Source: Thermoplasmatota archaeon
GTDB lineage: Archaea > Thermoplasmatota > Penumbrarchaeia > Penumbrarchaeales > Penumbrarchaeaceae
Assembly (NCBI GenBank): GCA_030595585.1
Contig: JAUVCY010000155.1
Coordinates: 1-5,349, forward strand
Reading direction: 5' to 3'
DNA length: 5,349 nucleotides
The notes below the pieces were generated by a model that saw only the letters and a program-made list of their open reading frames with translations, did not search any database and was not told where the DNA came from. Shown here piece after piece: positions 1 to 5,349 of this stretch (the stretch's first letter is position 1; the number at the start of each line of letters is the position of its first letter). Made by a program: the position numbers and the translations under genes.

Positions 1-20
1 TCGTATATCGATCCCTCACA

Positions 21-371
21 CTAATCCTTTGTCCCTGCCCTGGAAGGCAGGCAGACCTTACCGATCATCTCTTCACGACCTCCCCTGAACAGGACCCTGT
101 AAATAACCTCGCCTTCTTCCAACGTCAGATCTATCTTCTCAAGCCAGGACCTGTAATAACTAACCCTGACACCTTCGGGTGTAAGGAAACGTCCCGTCCT
201 CTCCAACAAGGCCATTTTTTCAAGCTCATTCAAACTTTTGTATATCGAAGATAAGGGGACGTTCAACATGACGCTTATGTAATATGCGGAACGGGGTATC
301 TTCTTCATTGAGTTGAGGATCCTCAGCTTGTACGAATCGCAGAGCAACCTGATGACATCATTGGAATTCAA
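21..371 (-). CDS. Winged helix-turn-helix DNA-binding protein (ArsR/MarR-like fold), 116 aa
   Basis: Probable small transcription regulator. Residues 5-21 form a first helix (DVIRLLCDSYKLRILNSM). Residues about 27-38 (SAYYISVMLNVP) and 40-54 (SSIYKSLNELEKMAL) read as a helix-turn-helix with the recognition helix second. ERTGRFLTPEG (57-67) looks like the beta wing ending in the common 'LTPEG' turn. The tail (about 73-96, WLEKIDLTLEEGEVIYRVLF) is amphipathic and may dimerise or bind an effector. No metal-binding cysteine pair typical of metal-sensing ArsR proteins is seen. The start is inferred as TTG at 371: an in-frame stop lies five codons upstream, the next ATG (residue 22) would delete helix 1, and a near-perfect Shine-Dalgarno sits 7 nt before the TTG. 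The gene is divergent from polC, so it could act on the shared intergenic region, but its target and ligand cannot be read from sequence. Fold assignment is fairly secure; family name is not. Confidence 0.75.
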   Translation of the reverse strand: MNSNDVIRLLCDSYKLRILNSMKKIPRSAYYISVMLNVPLSSIYKSLNELEKMALLERTGRFLTPEGVRVSYYRSWLEKIDLTLEEGEVIYRVLFRGGREEMIGKVCLPSRAGTKD

Positions 372-378
372 AACGCAC

Positions 379-386
379 TCATCTCC
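379..386 (-). promoter_or_regulatory. Shine-Dalgarno that decides a TTG start
   Basis: Read on the minus strand this is GGAGATGA, one mismatch from the archaeal anti-16S complement GGAGGTGA, with a 7-nt spacer to the TTG at 371. It is the main reason for choosing TTG over the internal ATG of the winged-helix gene. Confidence 0.6.
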
Positions 387-393
387 TCATACT

Positions 394-421
394 GATCCCC
401 CACTTGAACAGGGGAACGATC
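394..421. repeat. G/C inverted repeat, possible operator of the regulator gene
   Basis: GATCCCC (394-400) is mirrored by GGGG followed, after two bases, by GATC (411-421), around a 10-nt centre. It spans the start point predicted for the regulator transcript from the TATA-like box at 438-446, a common place for an autoregulatory operator. The symmetry is short and interrupted, so this could be chance. Confidence 0.25.
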
Positions 422-437
422 ATCCATAGGGCCTTTC

Positions 438-446
438 TATTTAAAG
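438..446 (-). promoter_or_regulatory. TATA-like promoter element of the winged-helix gene
   Basis: On the minus strand the sequence is CTTTAAATA, a good match to the archaeal TATA box. The usual spacing of about 25 bp puts the transcript start near position 416, giving a leader of roughly 45 nt that includes the Shine-Dalgarno. The A-rich stretch immediately upstream (GAAAAC) may serve as the BRE. Inferred from motif and spacing only. Confidence 0.5.
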
Positions 447-476
447 AGGTTTTCTAAACGGTAACCAGTGTAAATT

Positions 477-486
477 GGCCCGGGCC
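477..486. repeat. 10-bp perfect GC palindrome in the divergent intergenic region
   Basis: GGCCCGGGCC is a perfect palindrome midway between the two divergent promoters. It might be a dimeric protein site or simply GC-rich chance symmetry. A further interrupted repeat lies just to the right (GGGCCTCT at 482-489 against AGAGCCC at 501-507, with one base bulged). Confidence 0.25.
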
Positions 487-581
487 TCTCCAGCAGTCGA
501 AGAGCCCATCCATGCCCCTTCTTTCAGACATGAACGATCTCCACATGGATCCTGAAAAGGTTGCATTTTCACCTACCCATC

Positions 582-596
582 CAAAACCATTTAAAC
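582..596 (+). promoter_or_regulatory. BRE/TATA promoter element of polC
   Basis: CAAAAC (582-587) followed by CATTTAAAC (588-596) resembles an archaeal BRE plus TATA box. Typical spacing places the transcript start near 615-620, leaving a short leader of about 15-20 nt that still contains the Shine-Dalgarno at 624-628. The element lies about 40 bp ahead of the ATG, as expected for an archaeal housekeeping gene. Confidence 0.55.
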
Positions 597-623
597 CATG
601 GGATCAGGTAGTTGAGCTTACGC

Positions 624-628
624 GGTGA
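624..628 (+). promoter_or_regulatory. Shine-Dalgarno of polC
   Basis: GGTGA lies 6 nt before the ATG at 635 and matches the archaeal anti-16S core, supporting that start. An in-frame TGA at 626-628 also rules out any N-terminal extension. Confidence 0.65.
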
Positions 629-634
629 GACCTG

Positions 635-3600
635 ATGGAAGGACCTGTCTGTTCCAGGGAGATGAGTGGCTACTTTGCAAAGTTGAAGGGTGAGGCCCAT
701 CGTGCTCATTCAATAGCCACAAGGTGCAGGACAAAGGGTTTTGACCCATCGGATCAGGTTGAGATCCCCTTCGCGGATGACCTTGCGGGAAGGGTTGAGA
801 AGCTGGTCGGCCCCGAGGGTGTTGCGGTCAGGATAAGAGAGCTTGCCCCCACGATGAGCAGGGAACAGCTCTGTTTGAAGATCGCTCAGGACGTCGCAAG
901 GGAGCTCCTCGATAACGGTGAGGGAGAGGAGAAAGCCCTGGACCAGTCCACCAGAACGGGCCTGGCGATATTGACCGAGGGCGTGCTCGTCGCGCCCCTG
1001 GAAGGTATCGCAGAGGTTGCCATAGGGCAGAACCACGATGGGACCAGATATGCTGACATCTTTTTCGCCGGCCCGATAAGGGCTGCGGGAGGGACGGCCC
1101 AGGCTTTATCGGTTCTGATCGCGGATATGGTTCGAAAATCCATAGGCATAGGAACCTATATCCCCACGGATAAGGAGATCGCCAGGACCATCGAGGAGTT
1201 CCAGCTGTACAAGAAACTTCAGTACAATCCCTCCAACGAGGAGATCGAGCTGGTCATGAGGAAATGTCCAGTATGTATAAACGGAGAGGGGACCGAGAAG
1301 GTGGAGGTTCAGGGAAACAGAGATCTGCCACGAGTTGGCACCAACCAGGTAAGGTCGGGCGTCTGCCTGGTGATCGCAGAGGGAATATTGCTCAAGGCAA
1401 AGAAGATACTCAAGATCACAAAAGCCCTTGAGATCAGGGATTGGGACTTTCTGGAGGAGCTCAAACCCAAAGAGAAGAAGGTGAGTGCGCAGAAGGACGC
1501 GGGGAAGGAGAAGGGATCCGGTGGGCTGGAGGACCTTATATCCCCGGATGAGGCGGGAGAGGAGCTTGACCCACTGTTCAATGATGATATGGAAGAGGAG
1601 GTCGACACCGACGGATTCGACTTCAACGAAGATGGGGACACCAGAACCATCACACTTTCGGATAAAGGTATAGATCCCACGGCTGATGCAACGGAGAAGT
1701 ACATTAAGGACCTCATTGCCGGAAGGCCGGTATTCTCCCACCCTTCAAGACCAGGAGGGTTCAGGCTCAGATATGGAAGGGGAAGGACCTGTGGCCTGGC
1801 CACGATAGCAATGAACCCATATTCCCTCTTCATCATGGAGGAATTCCTTGCGCTGGGGACCCAGGTGAAGATCGAAAGGCCCGGGAAGGCAGGGGCCGTT
1901 ACGACGGTCGATACGATAGACGGGTCGATAGTCCTACTCCAAAACGGTGACCTGATAGAGGTGAACGACAGGGAGTCGCTGTCAAAGGCCAGGGGGCACA
2001 TACAGTCCATTGTGGACGTCGGAGAGATCCTCATACCATTTGGGGAGTTTACCGAGAACAACCATAAACTGATCCGAGGGAGCTACAACGAGGATTGGTG
2101 GAAATGGGAGGTTCAGGAGTCATTGTACAAGAGGGACAACGACCTGAAGGGCGATCACGACCCGTTCGCTGAGGCGCTTATCCTCGAAGAGGAGACCGCC
2201 CTTATCCGTGAAAAGGAGATGGCACCATTAAACTCCCTGAAAGAGGATGATCATTGGAATGAGTTGAACGATAAGGAAAAGGCCAGGAAACAGAGAGAAT
2301 ATGAGGATATTGCCGACAGAGCTATCAAGGCCTTCCTTGAGGAAGCTGCAAAAAGGGCGGATCTGATCGAGGAGAGGATCAGCAAGTACTCCCCCCGTGC
2401 CCACATCCCCGGTGATGCCAGGGATGCTTTCAAGATCAGCGAGGAGCTAACCGTACCCCTCCACCCAAGGTGGACACTTTTCTGGCATGATATCTCCCTC
2501 TCACAGTTGAACCAGCTCAGGAACCACATCAGTGAGAGAGGATCCTTCGGATCGGAGGTCCTTACGATACCTGCTGATAAGGAGATCAAAAAGATCATGA
2601 TAACCCTCTGCTGCCTTCACAAGGAGAGGGAGGGCAGCTATATCATCGAGGATATGGCCTATCCGCTCCTTAGATGCCTTGGCCTTGACGAGGGGACCAA
2701 AAAAGGCTCCCTCCCGAAGGATTTCGGGGCCATCGATAACGTAATGGATGCCGTATCCGCGCTATCCGGGGTGAGGGTGGTGGAGAAGGCACTGACCAGG
2801 ATCGGGGCCCGTATGGGCAGGCCTGAAAAGGCGGACCTCAGGAAGATGAAACCTCCCGTTCACGGACTGTATCCGGTTGGCCAGCAGGCCGGGCCCCAAA
2901 GGCTCCTCAAGAAGACGTTCTCAACCGGTGTCGAGGCGAATACTATTCCGCGACTGTGCAAGAACTGTAAAACAATGTCCCCCTATCAGTACTGCCCTGA
3001 ATGCAGCGCCCAGACGCTTAAACAGTCCACGGGAGATAGCAGGGAAAGGATGGCCCTGAACACCAGGGACGACGCGATCAGGGCTGCGAAGATGCTGGGA
3101 TTCCCTTCCGTGGACTCCCTGCCGGACCTGAAGGGGGTCAAGGGCCTCATATCAAAGGAGAAGATCCCTGAGAGATTGGAGAAGGGCATGCTCCGGGCGA
3201 AACACGGAGTGTTTGTCTTCCGCGATGGAACCATCAGATACGACATGACGGATATCACATTGACCCACTTCAGGCCGAGGGAAATAGGGGCCTCTGTCGA
3301 TATGCTGAGGGAGCTTGAATACACCCGGGATGTTTTCGGCGAAGATCTCAGGTCGGACGACCAACTTCTTGAATTGAAGGCACAGGATGTTGTGGTGCAC
3401 AACAAATGCGGTGACTACCTGGTGAAGATCTCCAAATTCATCGACGATGAGCTGGTGATGATCTACGGACAGGAACCCTACTACAACGCGGAGAAGCGAG
3501 AGGACATGATCGGACAGCTATGCATAGGCCTTGCCCCCCATACGTCAGCTGGGGTATTGTGCCGTTTGATAGGCTACACCAATGCCCTGGGGTGCCTCGG

Positions 3601-4414
3601 CCATCCTTATTACCATGCGGCCAAGCGAAGGAACTGCGATGGAGACGAAGATGCGATCCTCCTCCTGATGGATGGGCTGTTGAACTTCTCAAGGACCTTC
3701 CTCCCCGAGAGAAGGGGAGGACAGATGGATACTCCATTGGTGCTCTCAATGAGATTGGACCCCTCGGAGGTCGACAAAGAGGCGCACAACGTGGACCTGC
3801 GATCCAGATATCCTCTGGATTTCTACAGGGCCAGCGCGAAAGGTGTCAAGGTCAACGACTACTGGATGCACAGAATGGACACTATCAAATCGCGGCTGGG
3901 GACGGAGAGACAGTACGAATCGTTCATGTTCAGCATGGACACCAATGATATTAACTTCGCACCAAGTATCTCCGCCTACAAGACCATAGGGGTCACAGGG
4001 AACAAGATCGACAAGCAGCTGGAACTGGCGACATTGATCAGGGCAGTGGATGAGGACGATGTTGCGGAGAGAGTGCTGACAACTCACCTTCTACCCGACC
4101 TTATCGGCAACCTGAGGTCCTATGCACAGCAGTCCTTCAGGTGCACGAAGTGTGGGTCGAAATACAGAAGGATACCGCTTTCGGGTAAATGCAACAATAT
4201 CCTCTGGTCCCCAAAACCGCATAAATGCAACAACAAGCTCATCCTGACCGTATCCGAGGGTTCCGTCAGAAAGTACCTTGGTATCGCCCAGGAGATCGCA
4301 TCCAAATACGACGTTTCCAACTACCTCAGGCAAAGGATAGATCTGATGTCAAAGAATATCGAAACGATGTTCCCCCAGAGATTCAAGGAGGCGACCCTGG
4401 ACACTTTCATGTGA
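635..4414 (+). CDS. polC: DNA polymerase D large (catalytic) subunit DP2, 1259 aa
   Basis: Catalytic subunit of the archaeal replicative polymerase PolD. It adds dNTPs in complex with DP1, the 3'-5' exonuclease subunit, which is not in this window. Seen: the family hallmark GPIRAAGGTAQAL (146-158); the CPVCINGEGTEKVEV block (211-225); a Lys-rich then acidic linker (277-335); RPGGFRLRYGRGRTCG (372-387); a Cys4 zinc site C775-x2-C778-x8-C787-x2-C790; the catalytic motif NCDGDED (1000-1006) after HAAKRR; and a second Cys4 site C1170-x2-C1173-x12-C1186-x11-C1198 near the C-terminus. D1002 and D1004 should equal the metal-binding aspartates of the second double-psi beta-barrel (D956 and D958 in Pyrococcus abyssi). 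The last residues, EATLDTFM, look like a PCNA-interacting peptide. Length fits intein-free DP2 proteins (about 1100-1270 aa). The frame is unbroken. The gene has its own promoter and converges on the downstream membrane-protein gene with a 70-bp gap. Identification is secure. Confidence 0.98.
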   Translation: MEGPVCSREMSGYFAKLKGEAHRAHSIATRCRTKGFDPSDQVEIPFADDLAGRVEKLVGPEGVAVRIRELAPTMSREQLCLKIAQDVARELLDNGEGEEKALDQSTRTGLAILTEGVLVAPLEGIAEVAIGQNHDGTRYADIFFAGPIRAAGGTAQALSVLIADMVRKSIGIGTYIPTDKEIARTIEEFQLYKKLQYNPSNEEIELVMRKCPVCINGEGTEKVEVQGNRDLPRVGTNQVRSGVCLVIAEGILLKAKKILKITKALEIRDWDFLEELKPKEKKVSAQKDAGKEKGSGGLEDLISPDEAGEELDPLFNDDMEEEVDTDGFDFNEDGDTRTITLSDKGIDPTADATEKYIKDLIAGRPVFSHPSRPGGFRLRYGRGRTCGLATIAMNPYSLFIMEEFLALGTQVKIERPGKAGAVTTVDTIDGSIVLLQNGDLIEVNDRESLSKARGHIQSIVDVGEILIPFGEFTENNHKLIRGSYNEDWWKWEVQESLYKRDNDLKGDHDPFAEALILEEETALIREKEMAPLNSLKEDDHWNELNDKEKARKQREYEDIADRAIKAFLEEAAKRADLIEERISKYSPRAHIPGDARDAFKISEELTVPLHPRWTLFWHDISLSQLNQLRNHISERGSFGSEVLTIPADKEIKKIMITLCCLHKEREGSYIIEDMAYPLLRCLGLDEGTKKGSLPKDFGAIDNVMDAVSALSGVRVVEKALTRIGARMGRPEKADLRKMKPPVHGLYPVGQQAGPQRLLKKTFSTGVEANTIPRLCKNCKTMSPYQYCPECSAQTLKQSTGDSRERMALNTRDDAIRAAKMLGFPSVDSLPDLKGVKGLISKEKIPERLEKGMLRAKHGVFVFRDGTIRYDMTDITLTHFRPREIGASVDMLRELEYTRDVFGEDLRSDDQLLELKAQDVVVHNKCGDYLVKISKFIDDELVMIYGQEPYYNAEKREDMIGQLCIGLAPHTSAGVLCRLIGYTNALGCLGHPYYHAAKRRNCDGDEDAILLLMDGLLNFSRTFLPERRGGQMDTPLVLSMRLDPSEVDKEAHNVDLRSRYPLDFYRASAKGVKVNDYWMHRMDTIKSRLGTERQYESFMFSMDTNDINFAPSISAYKTIGVTGNKIDKQLELATLIRAVDEDDVAERVLTTHLLPDLIGNLRSYAQQSFRCTKCGSKYRRIPLSGKCNNILWSPKPHKCNNKLILTVSEGSVRKYLGIAQEIASKYDVSNYLRQRIDLMSKNIETMFPQRFKEATLDTFM

Positions 4415-4484
4415 TCGTTCCTCCATAAATCACGTCAGAGTTCGTTCGTTATGGTAAAAGTATACTATTGTTCACAGGTCAACA

Positions 4485-5066
4485 TTAGAGCCACCCCAGG
4501 GAAAACAGGTAATAATAGATGGCGAAACGGGGGATCCGTAGAAGCGTGATCGGCAGGAAGAGCTTGTAACGCATTCCCAGGAAACCTGAGGTCCACGTAA
4601 TTATTGTGAATGGAAATGGTGTAAGACACCCTATGGCCACGGCCCATATCCCATATTTTCCTATGAGGTTCTGGCCCATGAGAATATATCTGTTATCCGG
4701 TGAGACAAAAAAACCCTTCTCCCTGATCTTCTTACCCAACAGGTAACCTAGCGATCCAGCAAGCAATGACGCACTGCACATGGCAAGCAGCGCCCGTACG
4801 GGATCCATGTTTCCCGCCACGGCTATGAATATGATCAGATCTGGAGCCGGAGGTGTCATGAATGCGTCCATTACGAATATCGATATGAATATCCCCAGAT
4901 ATCCAAACCAGTTGATCATGGAGCTACATGCATCCTCTATGGGGGCCCTGAAAAAGATACCCAACAATATAATGGATATCAGATAGATGCAGAGGGATAT
5001 CACTCCAATGGTGATATTCCTCCTGAGGTCTGTGGACCGTCCCCTATTCTCAAGATGTTCATTCAT
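4485..5066 (-). CDS. DedA/YqaA-like VTT-domain (SNARE-associated family) membrane protein, 193 aa
   Basis: Integral cytoplasmic-membrane protein. A charged N-terminus (1-16) leads into a first hydrophobic helix (about 18-38). The VTT-type core follows: a hydrophobic stretch (53-69), the proline-rich reentrant-type turn MTPPAPDLIIF (70-80), an AVAGNMDP turn, the Gly-rich helix SLLAGSLGYLLGKKIREKG (100-118), a second reentrant-type segment GCLTPFPFTIITWTSGFLGM (146-165), and a last helix (about 170-191) holding RIPRF (177-181). Paired P-rich turns and the LLAGSLGYLLGKK block are characteristic of DedA/YqaA relatives, some of which are lipid scramblases or affect membrane potential. The substrate here is unknown. 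The short length and arginines in the last helix suit the YqaA-like branch better than classical DedA. ATG at 5066 is chosen because GGAG lies 8 nt upstream and no better in-frame start exists. It is transcribed toward polC; its upstream region carries unusual repeats. Confidence 0.8.
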   Translation of the reverse strand: MNEHLENRGRSTDLRRNITIGVISLCIYLISIILLGIFFRAPIEDACSSMINWFGYLGIFISIFVMDAFMTPPAPDLIIFIAVAGNMDPVRALLAMCSASLLAGSLGYLLGKKIREKGFFVSPDNRYILMGQNLIGKYGIWAVAIGCLTPFPFTIITWTSGFLGMRYKLFLPITLLRIPRFAIYYYLFSLGWL

Positions 5067-5074
5067 CCCATATA

Positions 5075-5078
5075 CTCC
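5075..5078 (-). promoter_or_regulatory. Shine-Dalgarno of the VTT membrane-protein gene
   Basis: GGAG on the minus strand, 8 nt before the ATG at 5066, supports that start codon. Confidence 0.5.
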
Positions 5079-5146
5079 ATCCAGCTTACTCGTTGTAAAG
5101 GGGGTTGTGTACTTAATGATTGGTAGATTTGGACCAAGTGATCTTT

Positions 5147-5188
5147 TTTTAATTATAAGTTAACTATATAATTACATTATATAATTAA
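5147..5188. repeat. AT-rich 42-bp direct repeat, copy 1
   Basis: Runs from TTTTAATTATAAG to ATATAATTAA and matches copy 2 (5271-5312) at 40 of 42 positions, the differences being T/C at 5161 (or its neighbour in alignment) and C/T at 5175. It is also an imperfect palindrome: TTAACTATATAAT (5160-5172) faces ATTATATAATTAA (5176-5188) across 3 nt, with one mismatch. TTATATAA at 5177-5184 is a symmetric TATA-like element. Read on the minus strand it could drive the membrane-protein gene with a leader of about 90 nt. Function unknown. Confidence 0.8.
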
Positions 5189-5199
5189 TCTGATTAATG

Positions 5200-5240
5200 T
5201 GAATGTTAGGTTCAGATAACGATTATTTCTTAAACATTCA
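5200..5240. repeat. 8-bp perfect inverted repeat between the two AT-rich copies
   Basis: TGAATGTT (5200-5207) is complementary to AACATTCA (5233-5240) across a 25-nt A/T-rich centre. It could be a weak long-loop stem in RNA or two half-sites for a DNA-binding dimer. The short arms and long loop make it the weaker of the two symmetric structures in this block. Confidence 0.3.
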
Positions 5241-5274
5241 AACCGTGGAAAAATCAGGGATTTTTCCGGTTTTT
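5241..5274 (+). terminator. Stem-loop followed by a T-run (terminator-like, plus strand)
   Basis: GGAAAAATC (5247-5255) pairs perfectly with GATTTTTCC (5259-5267) over an AGG loop. The stem can be extended by AACC (5241-5244) with GGTT (5268-5271) around a 2-nt bulge. On the plus strand five T residues (5270-5274) close it, as in an intrinsic terminator; the minus strand has no T-run here. No plus-strand gene that it would end is visible. It could instead be an operator palindrome. Confidence 0.4.
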
Positions 5275-5312
5275 AATTATAAGCTAACTATATAATTATA
5301 TTATATAATTAA
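5271..5312. repeat. AT-rich 42-bp direct repeat, copy 2
   Basis: Second copy of the element at 5147-5188, same orientation, start-to-start distance 124 bp, 40/42 identical. The palindromic arms (CTAACTATATAAT at 5284-5296 and ATTATATAATTAA at 5300-5312) are kept, with a TAT centre. Its right edge runs directly into the A9 tract of the hairpin at 5318-5339, so repeat and terminator share bases. Confidence 0.8.
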
Positions 5313-5339
5313 AAAAAAAGCCCCGGTCTCCCGGGGCTT
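5311..5339 (-). terminator. Strong hairpin plus U9 terminator of an upstream minus-strand gene outside the window
   Basis: AAGCCCCGG (5318-5326) and CCGGGGCTT (5331-5339) form a perfect 9-bp stem. Read on the minus strand the loop is GAGA, a stable GNRA tetraloop, and the stem is followed by nine T residues (5319-5311, the first two shared with the A-U base of the stem). This is a textbook intrinsic-type terminator for transcription coming from the right edge. The plus strand has no T-run after the hairpin. Confidence 0.8.
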
Positions 5340-5349
5340 ATACGTTCTG

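Noticed and set aside
34..51. 6-bp stem CCTGCC/GGCAGG with a 6-nt loop
   Set aside because: Lies inside the coding end of the winged-helix gene and has no T-run after it on the minus strand, so it is not a supported terminator.
512..628. Plus-strand open frame of 38 codons (ATG at 512, TGA at 626) in the same frame as polC
   Set aside because: It has no Shine-Dalgarno, runs through the polC promoter, and its stop lies in the polC Shine-Dalgarno. The translation resembles no known domain. Treated as chance.
1106..1741. 211-codon open frame on the minus strand inside polC
   Set aside because: Antisense shadow of DP2 codons, overlapping another such frame; Leu-rich without any recognisable domain.
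1309..2061. 250-codon open frame on the minus strand inside polC
   Set aside because: It is antisense to well-conserved DP2 codons. The Ser/Pro-rich, low-complexity translation is what antisense reading of an Asp/Glu- and Arg-rich gene produces. No start signals.
3520..3948. 142-codon open frame on the plus strand inside polC
   Set aside because: Lies out of frame across the catalytic motif of DP2; no Shine-Dalgarno and no recognisable domain. It is not evidence for a frameshift, since DP2 is intact through this stretch.
4415..4484. Terminator for polC or the convergent membrane-protein gene in the 70-bp gap
   Set aside because: No stable hairpin and only short T-runs on either strand; nothing specific can be supported.
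4780..4986. 68-codon plus-strand open frame opposite the VTT membrane-protein gene
   Set aside because: Antisense to a coherent membrane-protein reading frame with a good Shine-Dalgarno; no independent support.
5147..5312. CRISPR array
   Set aside because: Only two repeat copies, with an 82-bp gap that contains its own stem-loops, and no cas genes; the repeats are extremely AT-rich. It does not fit the repeat and spacer pattern of an array.
5147..5312. Replication origin suggested by AT-rich repeats near a DNA polymerase gene
   Set aside because: No cdc6/orc1 gene and no recognisable ORB-type G-rich motif. Position near polC is not evidence of an origin.

Overview
The window looks like an ordinary stretch of archaeal chromosome. 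It is dominated by one long, intact gene for the large catalytic subunit (DP2, PolC) of the archaeal D-family DNA polymerase. PolD is confined to Archaea (euryarchaeal lineages, Thaumarchaeota, Asgard, DPANN and relatives). TATA-type promoter elements and Shine-Dalgarno starts fit this. Moderate GC in genes, AGG-rich arginine usage and AT-rich intergenic DNA are compatible with a euryarchaeon, perhaps near Thermoplasmata, but that placement is a guess.

Layout, left to right: (1) 21-371, minus strand: a small winged-helix DNA-binding protein, probably starting at TTG behind a good Shine-Dalgarno. (2) 372-634: a divergent intergenic region with a TATA-like promoter facing each way, a G/C inverted repeat near the predicted start of the regulator transcript, and a 10-bp GC palindrome. 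(3) 635-4414, plus strand: polC/DP2, 1259 aa, with its catalytic NCDGDED motif, two Cys4 zinc sites and a PIP-like C-terminus. It is intein-free at the catalytic motif. (4) 4415-4484: a 70-bp convergent gap with no convincing terminator. (5) 4485-5066, minus strand: a DedA/YqaA-like (VTT-domain) membrane protein. (6) 5067-5349: gene-free and unusually structured. It holds two 42-bp AT-rich repeats (40/42 identical), two stem-loops between them, and a strong minus-strand hairpin plus U-tract terminator, probably ending a gene that lies to the right of the window.

The three genes do not form an operon: the regulator and polC diverge, and polC and the membrane protein converge. The DP1 partner of DP2 is not in the window. 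Nothing here amounts to a clear new multi-gene system. The part most worth a second look is the repeat/stem-loop/terminator block at 5147-5340.
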